Shown here piece by piece: positions 20,420 through 25,725 of a stretch of 25,725 bases of DNA. How positions within the stretch are numbered: position 1 is the first letter of the stretch; each line of letters begins with the position of its first letter. The stretch is from a virus. The notes under the pieces are model-generated. The model saw nothing but the letters and a program-made list of their open reading frames with translations, was not told where the DNA came from and ran no database searches. A program made the position numbers and the translations under genes. Location of the stretch: the IMG/VR virus record IMGVR_UViG_3300027704_000140, positions 1-25,725 of that record; one strand, written 5' to 3'.

Positions 20420-22045
20420 TTACCCCTGCGACGGCCCTAGCTGGCCCATTTCAGATATTTGCGCGACTTTAAGGGCGGCGTCTGCCGCTTGTGGCGCGGC
20501 TGACAATCCAGCCTGCATGGCCTCTTGCTGACCTCTTTGGTCGCGCATCCCAGCGATTTCGTCTTGGCTCCGCAAAATTCGTTGTGGTGCCCCGTTGGTA
20601 TCGGCCAAAATGCGCGTGATTTCGTCAGTGTTAAAATTATCCATGACGCCCGGATCGACAGCCGCGATAGGCTGGACCATTTCAAGCGTCCGAAGTATTC
20701 CAACGCCCTCTTCGGCCTTCATGGCGCGAGATAGCGGGGAGACATATTCAATTTCGTATTCGCCGCCAGCCTCAATAAGTGCCGGGGGTAAGGGTGGGAT
20801 TAAACCTTGAGAGTCGAGGATGTCGAACTCACGCTCAATCAGCGGCCCTAGCATCTCGGTTTGCTGCCTACCAATGGTTGGAGCTAATAAAGCGCCCTTT
20901 TCTTGAGCCCGTTGCAAAACTTCGGTCGCGGTCATAGATGGTGTTTCAACCAAGATTTGGAACAAAGTCACTAAAAAAGCGTCATTTATTACTCTTCGGC
21001 GTTGCTCCATCATCTCAAAGCCAATGTCTACCCGCGCTCCCGTTTGTAATGGCTGAATAGGCGGTTGGTTCCGGCCATCCATTCGTGCAAAGGTCGCCGC
21101 TCCGGGGTTCGTGTTTATGGGGAACATAACGCCCTCATCCGCGACTAAAAGGGGTGGATCGACTACTTTTTGCGCGGCACGTATAACCGTCTTTGACATC
21201 TCGTTGATCATTTTGATGTCCGGCAGGATTGTCATGCACGGGCTACGGCCATATGTCTCGCGTGGGCCCGTGACATAACGGCTGACGATGTAAGGCATGG
21301 TTTCAAACCCGCCTTCTTCGATCAAATTTTTTGTCTTAATTTCATAATAGCCAGAGAACCACGGCGTATTTTTGCGGTCGCGCCGGGTTGGATCACGATC
21401 TGTCCGAGGCATAACGACATGGAGAAGCTTAACTTTCTCATCGGGCTTGTCGTTTGCCGTCTTGCGTAAGTCGTCGGATAGGTCGCCGTCTTCAAACATT
21501 CGCATAGCTTGCCGGGCTGAGACTTCAAAGCGTCTAAAGACCGTGTCAATTTGACCATGCTCGTTCTCAGCAATAAAAGCGTCAGCCAAATGGATCGCCC
21601 GGTAGATTGCACCACGGGTCGGGGCTTCATCAACAAAAGTAATGCCCGTACCAAAAGCGCCGAGGCTCATATAGCCTTCATGGGTCTGCCCGGCAAAATT
21701 GGCCTTTGGCGAATACCGATGTGCGAACATTGTCTGTTGGACTTTGTCGAACCAAAGGCGGACTTCATCGTCTCTGTTTAATTCTGGGTTGGTTGATCTT
21801 AGCGTATGCCAAGTTGCACCGCGTGGGGTCAAAAGACTTTCGACAGCGGCGGAGAAACGCTCCAAAGCCAAAGCGGCGGTTGCGTCATAAAGTTTGTGGG
21901 TTCGCTTGTCGCCTTGGGTCCGTTCACCAGTGAACTCGGCAGACCTCGGCAAGACACGCTCGGCGATTTCTTCCCAATGGCTTTCCCAAGTACCGCGACC
22001 CGTTTTTAATGAATCGAAGCGTTTGAAAATTTCGTTGCTGTCCAT
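20420..22045 (-). CDS. Portal (head-to-tail connecting) protein
   Basis: 541 residues; ATG 22045 with AGGGG upstream. The N-terminal pattern (FKRFDSLKTGRGTWESHWEE, IAERVLPRSAEFTG, KLYDATAALALERFSAAVES, LLTPRGATWHTL) is that of the podoviral head-to-tail connector family (Head-tail_con). GAFGTGITFVDE, GRSPCMTILPDIKMINEM and PSMTATEVLQRAQEKGALL are further hallmarks, and the length is normal for the family. It forms the dodecameric ring through which terminase packages DNA and on which the gp11-like adaptor docks. The C-terminal 40 residues are Gln/Ala-rich. It follows three small motif-sharing genes. Confidence 0.95.
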   Translation of the reverse strand: MDSNEIFKRFDSLKTGRGTWESHWEEIAERVLPRSAEFTGERTQGDKRTHKLYDATAALALERFSAAVESLLTPRGATWHTLRSTNPELNRDDEVRLWFDKVQQTMFAHRYSPKANFAGQTHEGYMSLGAFGTGITFVDEAPTRGAIYRAIHLADAFIAENEHGQIDTVFRRFEVSARQAMRMFEDGDLSDDLRKTANDKPDEKVKLLHVVMPRTDRDPTRRDRKNTPWFSGYYEIKTKNLIEEGGFETMPYIVSRYVTGPRETYGRSPCMTILPDIKMINEMSKTVIRAAQKVVDPPLLVADEGVMFPINTNPGAATFARMDGRNQPPIQPLQTGARVDIGFEMMEQRRRVINDAFLVTLFQILVETPSMTATEVLQRAQEKGALLAPTIGRQQTEMLGPLIEREFDILDSQGLIPPLPPALIEAGGEYEIEYVSPLSRAMKAEEGVGILRTLEMVQPIAAVDPGVMDNFNTDEITRILADTNGAPQRILRSQDEIAGMRDQRGQQEAMQAGLSAAPQAADAALKVAQISEMGQLGPSQG

Positions 22046-22049
22046 ATAG

Positions 22050-22256
22050 CTAGACCCCTAAAAATGTGTTTTTGCGTAAGGCATCTACGCCGCTGTTACG
22101 CGGGGTGCCCGACAATATTGTTGAGCCGTTTGTACCGCCGCCGCTGGTCGAAGCGTTGGCGCGTTGGGCTTGGTCTAGCCTGCCGCCCGGCGATGACGAC
22201 GCCATCTTTGTGCCGCCAGATTGTTTCTTATTTCCGTAAGCACCGGGGACGCACAT
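22050..22256 (-). CDS. Small protein with shared C-terminal motif (copy 3, next to portal)
   Basis: 68 residues from ATG 22256, which begins MCVPGAYGNKKQ. An upstream in-frame ATG at 22292 was rejected because the upstream gene ends at TAA 22258-22260 and the MC start recurs in the neighbours. The middle is Gly/Ser-rich and polar (MASSSPGGRLDQAQRANAST). The C-terminus, STILSG, then a spacer, then NTFLGV, matches the endings of the two genes before it. No membrane segment or enzymatic motif. It lies four bases before the portal gene, so a role in portal or packaging assembly is inferred only. Confidence 0.72.
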   Translation of the reverse strand: MCVPGAYGNKKQSGGTKMASSSPGGRLDQAQRANASTSGGGTNGSTILSGTPRNSGVDALRKNTFLGV

Positions 22257-22257
22257 A

Positions 22258-22782
22258 TTAAGCGCCCAACAAAGTGCGGCCAATGTTCGCACGGCCTTTA
22301 ATGCCCTGTGAGCCCGTCAACATGGTTGATTGTCGGTTTTGTCTTTTCCGGCTTGGAGCAAGGACGGCCTCATCGCCGCCGAGATCGTCATCTATGTCTT
22401 TAGCTAAAGATGCCGTTTTTTTTGAATTGGCTTTTACTTTGCCAGCAACGGCGCGTTTTGGGTTGCTGGAAGAACCGCTGTCGTTAGGAGACGGTGTGCC
22501 TGCCTTACGTTTGTTATCGTTCATCAAAGCAAAGGTTCTGGCCGCACCGAGCGGGATGCCGCCGGGAATAATCGGTTGGGCGGCAGCTAAAATGCCTTCC
22601 CCGATTTGCCCTTTGTTATGCGGGGAAAAGGGGTTATTGGCGATGCTGACAGCTTGGTCCGCACTTAAATTTGTTCTATTTGGCGTCATTGACGGGTTAG
22701 CTTTATTCCCGTCATGGTTTCTGTTTTGACGAATGCCCCCGGCTGAACCGCCGCCATCGCCGCCGTCATTAGATTCACACAT
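22258..22782 (-). CDS. Protein with shared C-terminal motif (copy 2)
   Basis: 174 residues from ATG 22782, beginning MCESNDGGDGGG. Very polar: Gly-rich N-terminus, Asn/Lys-rich middle, and KRAVAGKVKANSKKTASLAK followed by the acidic patch DIDDDLGGDE. A short more hydrophobic part (IGEGILAAAQPIIPGGIPLG) lies in the middle. The C-terminus (RQSTMLTGSQG, then NIGRTLLGA) matches copies 1 and 3. It starts one base after the stop of copy 1 (TAATATGTG), exactly as copy 3 does after this gene. It looks mostly disordered. Function unknown. Confidence 0.75.
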   Translation of the reverse strand: MCESNDGGDGGGSAGGIRQNRNHDGNKANPSMTPNRTNLSADQAVSIANNPFSPHNKGQIGEGILAAAQPIIPGGIPLGAARTFALMNDNKRKAGTPSPNDSGSSSNPKRAVAGKVKANSKKTASLAKDIDDDLGGDEAVLAPSRKRQNRQSTMLTGSQGIKGRANIGRTLLGA

Positions 22783-22783
22783 A

Positions 22784-23008
22784 TTACGCGCCCAGCAATG
22801 TTTTGCCGACGTTAGCAGAGGCGGTGTCACCGCTTGAGCCCGTCAAAATTGTTGATTTGCGACCTTTAGCCATTAATCTCCGACGCCGGGTAGCCGTCGC
22901 GGCTTCGTTCACGGCGGGATCGTCTCGCGTTGGCAGCGGCTCGACAACCACAGGGGCTGGCATTGGGGGCGGTTTTGGCATTTTTGGGGCCAATGGTCCT
23001 ACGCACAT
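22784..23008 (-). CDS. Small protein with shared C-terminal motif (copy 1)
   Basis: 74 residues from ATG 23008 (MCVGPLAPKMPKPPPMP), with GGAG nine bases upstream; the ATG at 23023 is possible but breaks the MC start seen in the other two. Pro-rich N-terminus, basic centre (ATRRRRLMAKGRK), and a C-terminus STILTGSSG followed by NVGKTLLGA. Its first 143 bases overlap the 3' end of the gp13-like gene in another frame. The three tandem genes likely arose by duplication or share a docking motif. Confidence 0.72.
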   Translation of the reverse strand: MCVGPLAPKMPKPPPMPAPVVVEPLPTRDDPAVNEAATATRRRRLMAKGRKSTILTGSSGDTASANVGKTLLGA

Positions 23009-23507
23009 AATCGAAATCTCCATCGCGTTCTAATCGTGAGCGCGTCCATGAATAACAATGAAACTTTTTCCGGGTCGGGCCGTAGTCTTCAACTGTGGCC
23101 TCTTTGGTCGCACCTAACATCTCAAGCCATTTATGGGCGACGTCGTGGCCTTCCATGCTCCAGCAATCCGCTCTAACGGCTCCGTCAGCAACAAGGGCTG
23201 GTATTAATTCATTCCTTATGTGCCGGGTCACCGTCAACGCCACTTTGGGCCATCGATCTGTCGTGAACATCCACACACTCCAGAAATTCGGGCGCGTCAT
23301 GTTTGCCCCCCACGTAGCGACAGGCATCACCCCAGAGAGCGCAACATGGGCCAGCCCGCCAGATACAGATATCCGCTGGGCTAAGTCTTCTGGTTTCCCC
23401 GTCCATGTCAGCGGTAATATTTCTTCAGCATCTAACGCCCTCATATTTCGGGCTATGTAAACCAAGTCGCCGTAACAGGCGGGGATGATTTCAGCCAAAT
23501 GCGACAT
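22866..23507 (-). CDS. T7 gp13-like protein with GNAT-like fold, extended C-terminus
   Basis: 213 residues; ATG 23507, overlapping the terminase end by 17 nt. Residues 1-155 fit the gp13-like (DUF2833) family, which has an acetyltransferase-like fold: ACYGDLVYIARNMRALDAEE, LAHVALSGVMPVATWGANM, NFWSVWMFTTDRWPKVAL, CWSMEGHDVAHKWLEMLGA, KFHCYSW. T7 gp13 is about 138 residues and is needed for head morphogenesis. Here about 50 further residues follow, basic and Ala/Arg-rich (RAAANARRSRRERSRDG), and these lie over the first part of the next gene. The tail may exist only because of the overlap. Enzyme activity is not implied. Confidence 0.78.
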   Translation of the reverse strand: MSHLAEIIPACYGDLVYIARNMRALDAEEILPLTWTGKPEDLAQRISVSGGLAHVALSGVMPVATWGANMTRPNFWSVWMFTTDRWPKVALTVTRHIRNELIPALVADGAVRADCWSMEGHDVAHKWLEMLGATKEATVEDYGPTRKKFHCYSWTRSRLERDGDFDYVRRTIGPKNAKTAPNASPCGCRAAANARRSRRERSRDGYPASEING

Positions 23508-24834
23508 CCGGGGCCGTCATCACGGGTTGCCCATTCGATAGCCGCCCGGTTCTAGCAACCTGTCTAAAATCATCGTCATTATCGCGGAGCCCTAAAGCGC
23601 CGTATCTAAAACTATCGACGGCATGACTTGACCAGTCGTGGTTTGGCCTGTCTTTCCAGTCGCCAGTCCGGTCGTTAAACTGTCGGTGATAATGTCTCAG
23701 TGCCTTTAAGCCCTCGGCACAATTGCCGCGATCGTAATGGCACTTGGGGATTAACGCTCTGATCGCTTCAATGCCGTCCATGACGGCTAGTTTAGGTACA
23801 ACGGTTGGGCGAACCCCCAAGCTCATCAGAATTTCATAGCGGCTGTTTCCCGATCCGAGTTCTCGGACCATAACGTCGTGGGGGAACAGATGCCGATCAT
23901 AGGTATACGGCCTCGCCTGTAATTCCTTAATGTAGTGGTGTAATCCTTCGCCCGTATTTTCGTAGTAATCAATAACTCTGACGACGTTTTCACGCGGCAA
24001 CTGTTGGTAAAACCAAATCGCCGTTGCGTCAGAAATGCCTAAGTCAAAGCTAGTTGTTACAGGGAGATTTGGCTCCCACGGCACAGAGCCGATCTGCCCC
24101 TTCGTATCGATGGCATCTAATTGCGTAGCAAAGAAAGCCCCGACCCTCGCGGCGCTCCAACTGACTTCAAATTCCTGTTGATATTGGCTTTCATCCATCG
24201 TCGCCTTGGCAGCATCAAGCTCTTTCTGAGCCAAGACCCCCGTCTCACTAGCCGGGAAACGCATGGCAAACCATTCGTCGTCGTCTTTTTCCATGCGCTC
24301 TAAAGCGTAATCGTAAATTTCCTTAAATTGGTTCTCGCCCTTCGGCGTCCCGATCCACAAACATTTTCCGGTCCCGAAATCTGAAAGGGCTGGCCTCACG
24401 ATCTCCGGGTATAGCCGGGCGTTCATGTCGGCAAATTCGTCTAAACAACACGCATCTAAGCGTAAACCCCGAAGGCTGTCCGGGTTCTCGGCCCCTAGCA
24501 ACCAGATCCGCTTCCCGTCCGGCAAGTCGCACCGCAACTCTGCTTCGTTAAACTTAACGCCCGGAATGACCCCGGCGTAATCCCGAAGCATTTGCCAAGC
24601 AATACGCTTACTTTGGCCGTAAGTCGGGCTAATATACGCCCCTTGAGCCCTTGGATGGGGACAAGTAAGGATTTCCTTCAAAAGCCAGTTAATAGCCATG
24701 ACCGTTTTGCCGAAGCGTCTGTGACAACTGGCGACCGAAAAACGCTTATAACCCCGATCAAATTTTGCCTGCAATGGCCGGGGCTTATATGGGATTATAA
24801 TTTTCTGGGTTTTAGCTATCGGCTTGCTCCCCAA
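23491..24834 (-). CDS. Terminase large subunit
   Basis: 447 residues. Walker A is CHRRFGKT at about 37-44, Walker B with catalytic Glu is CCLDE at 129-133, and the coupling motif is IGTPKG at 161-166. The RNase H-like nuclease starts at TTSFDLGISDA with Asp264. These give the usual N-terminal ATPase and C-terminal nuclease that pump and cut DNA at the portal. The start appears to be TTG 24834, inside the run TTTTTTGGGG and overlapping the oxygenase gene by 23 nt; there is no good ribosome site and no in-frame ATG before residue 46, so translation probably depends on coupling. No small terminase gene was recognised nearby. Confidence 0.95.
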   Translation of the reverse strand: MGSKPIAKTQKIIIPYKPRPLQAKFDRGYKRFSVASCHRRFGKTVMAINWLLKEILTCPHPRAQGAYISPTYGQSKRIAWQMLRDYAGVIPGVKFNEAELRCDLPDGKRIWLLGAENPDSLRGLRLDACCLDEFADMNARLYPEIVRPALSDFGTGKCLWIGTPKGENQFKEIYDYALERMEKDDDEWFAMRFPASETGVLAQKELDAAKATMDESQYQQEFEVSWSAARVGAFFATQLDAIDTKGQIGSVPWEPNLPVTTSFDLGISDATAIWFYQQLPRENVVRVIDYYENTGEGLHHYIKELQARPYTYDRHLFPHDVMVRELGSGNSRYEILMSLGVRPTVVPKLAVMDGIEAIRALIPKCHYDRGNCAEGLKALRHYHRQFNDRTGDWKDRPNHDWSSHAVDSFRYGALGLRDNDDDFRQVARTGRLSNGQPVMTAPDVAFG

Positions 24835-25246
24835 AAAACATGATTAGCGCCTTCCGCTCACCACTATTTCGCGTTACTTGATGGGCATTATCGCGGCCAC
24901 CAGAAAAGAATAATAAATCCAAATAATGAAAAATTGGGTTGTCGGGGGTATCCCTAAAATAAAAACCGCCCCCCGAAAATTCCTTGGGGTCTGTCAGCAA
25001 AATAGACGCCGAATATTTGCACCAAGCCATGTGGTCAATCGTGCCAGTGTCTTGATGCCAAGGGTGACCTTCCGGCCGATGCTCGACCCGGCAATACGAA
25101 GGCGAAACCGTCGATATGGGGGCAAATTCACGGATGATCCTAACAAGCCCAGAAACCTTCGGGTCTTCAAAATCTAAATATCCAACGGCCTCAGATAACG
25201 CATTTGCCTGTGCAACCGTAATTGCGCTCGGCAGACACGCCCTCAA
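24812..25246 (-). CDS. 2OG-Fe(II) dioxygenase
   Basis: 144 residues. Iron ligands His64 and Asp66 in HPWHQDTG, distal His122 in DNAHQVT, and Arg131 (GERKALIMFF) for 2-oxoglutarate are all present at normal spacing, with the strand FSGGGFYFRD between. The fold is the double-stranded beta helix of prolyl-hydroxylase-like enzymes. Such phage enzymes oxidise a protein side chain or a base using O2 and 2-oxoglutarate; the substrate here is unknown. The start is TTG 25246, since no in-frame ATG exists before the first stop upstream at 25280-25282; it lies two bases after the neighbour's TAG. The 3' end overlaps terminase by 23 nt, linking their expression. Confidence 0.85.
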   Translation of the reverse strand: MRACLPSAITVAQANALSEAVGYLDFEDPKVSGLVRIIREFAPISTVSPSYCRVEHRPEGHPWHQDTGTIDHMAWCKYSASILLTDPKEFSGGGFYFRDTPDNPIFHYLDLLFFSGGRDNAHQVTRNSGERKALIMFFGEQADS

Positions 25247-25248
25247 AG

Positions 25249-25473
25249 CTAAACCAGCTTGCCGCCTAGACGCCGTAAGCTACTCCGAACTCCGGCAGGC
25301 TTGGCACGTTGATCCTCACGCCTTTTGGCGTCCATGTCCGGCACCTCAATCGTAAAAGCCTCATTGACGTTAGGCGTCGTTGGATCGTCAGCCTTAAAAC
25401 TGCCGTCCGAATTATGAGCCCTCGCCCTACGACGGGCAGGCTCTTTCGTCGCCTTCTTTGTCTTCAATGCCAT
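25249..25473 (-). CDS. Small basic protein of unknown function
   Basis: 74 residues; ATG 25473 behind AGGAAAT. Strongly basic at both ends (ALKTKKATKEPARRRARAH and RSSLRRLGGKL) with an acidic, Pro-rich middle (KADDPTTPNVNEAFTIEVPD). No membrane segment, Cys pair or known fold; probably disordered and possibly nucleic-acid binding. It is next upstream of the oxygenase-terminase pair, where small terminase subunits may lie, but it is too short and lacks their helical features. Unrecognised. Confidence 0.68.
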   Translation of the reverse strand: MALKTKKATKEPARRRARAHNSDGSFKADDPTTPNVNEAFTIEVPDMDAKRREDQRAKPAGVRSSLRRLGGKLV

Positions 25474-25482
25474 GATGATTTC

Positions 25483-25560
25483 CTATTTCAAATACGTTTT
25501 GCGCTTGGGCTTTAACAACGTCTTGCGAACTTTAGTTGGCTTGCTTGAATAATTTGCCAT
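25483..25560 (-). CDS. 25-residue basic peptide
   Basis: A short frame starting at ATG 25560 with AGGA eight bases upstream and ending at TAG 25483-25485, nine bases before the next ATG. Nine of 25 residues are Lys or Arg and none is acidic (KVRKTLLKPKRKTYLK). The ribosome site and exact fit between two genes suggest real translation. Very basic phage micropeptides may bind DNA or RNA; no family is recognised. Confidence 0.5.
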   Translation of the reverse strand: MANYSSKPTKVRKTLLKPKRKTYLK

Positions 25561-25568
25561 CAATAATC

Positions 25569-25725
25569 CTACTTCAATAAACTTTTAGAGTTCCGAGAAC
25601 GGGTTCTTGATTTGCTCTGGACCCGCAAATTGCTTGGGCTGTTATTCCCCGGATTGCGATCCTTATGGTCAACGTCCTTGCCGTCGCCCTTGGATACCCG
25701 CCCCGTCTTTAAAAGCGTTCTACGG
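25569..25725 (-). CDS. HNH-type endonuclease (partial, N-terminus outside window)
   Basis: The last 51 residues of a gene entering from the right edge. KDVDHKDRNPGNNSPSNLR is the second half of an HNH nuclease site: Asp-His with the downstream Asn pair and the N-L-R-V turn. A basic tail follows (VQSKSRTRSRNSKSLLK). HNH nucleases next to terminase are common in tailed phages and can act in packaging-linked cleavage or as homing enzymes. The first His of the motif is outside the window, so activity and type cannot be judged. Stop TAG at 25569-25571, nine bases before the 25-residue peptide gene. Confidence 0.75.
   Translation of the reverse strand, partial: RRTLLKTGRVSKGDGKDVDHKDRNPGNNSPSNLRVQSKSRTRSRNSKSLLK

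Noticed and set aside
22274-22729. Open plus-strand frame of 151 codons opposite the second motif gene
   Set aside because: Fully antisense to a gene with tight junctions and a recurring C-terminal motif; no ribosome site seen, and the composition looks like a codon shadow.
24826-24845. Programmed +1 frameshift joining the oxygenase and terminase at TTTTTTGGGG
   Set aside because: The frames are in the right relation and the run is slippery, but a fused oxygenase-terminase has no precedent I know, and a coupled TTG start explains the overlap more simply.

Overview
This window is the late (packaging, virion assembly and lysis) half of a tailed-phage genome of podovirus type. Gene content and order follow the T7-like virion plan: terminase, portal, scaffold, major capsid protein, tail tubular proteins A and B, ejection proteins, tail fibre, lysis. 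No RNA polymerase or replication genes lie in the window, so phage family and host cannot be fixed. Moderate GC content, the SPRY/LamG-type adhesin, the tail-fibre repeats and the small accessory proteins resemble marine phages of Proteobacteria. That assignment is an inference. No tRNA, rRNA, CRISPR array, transposon or integrase was seen.

All genes but one are on the minus strand, so transcription runs from right to left. (1) 25725-22050, packaging: 3' part of an HNH-type gene, a 25-aa basic peptide, a 74-aa basic protein, a 2OG-Fe(II) oxygenase, terminase large subunit, a T7 gp13-like (GNAT-like) protein, and three small proteins that share a C-terminal motif. (2) 22045-20420, portal, closed by a hairpin terminator that works best on the minus strand. 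(3) 20325-19802, a plus-strand island: one 93-aa gene with its own extended -10 promoter, backed by A-tract-rich DNA. (4) 19801-17229, head: Bbp19-like protein, scaffold, a GC-rich structured leader, major capsid protein and a second head protein, closed by a UUCG-loop terminator placed like T7 Tphi. (5) 17181-6460, tail tube and ejection proteins. (6) 6463-1582, T7-type tail fibre and a large multidomain adhesin. (7) 1581-1, lysis block: a C-terminally anchored protein, a 73-aa unknown, a XhlA-like holin candidate, a small protein resembling the MscS pore helix plus beta domain, a 45-aa Rz1-like lipoprotein and the N-terminal part of an M15A peptidase endolysin that runs off the left edge.

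Most junctions are stop/start overlaps, so translational coupling is probably general. The points most worth a second look are: the MscS-like protein in the slot where an inner-membrane spanin would be expected; the three tandem small proteins with a common C-terminal motif and identical gene junctions; the insulated plus-strand gene that splits the late region; and the 2OG oxygenase overlapping the terminase gene.
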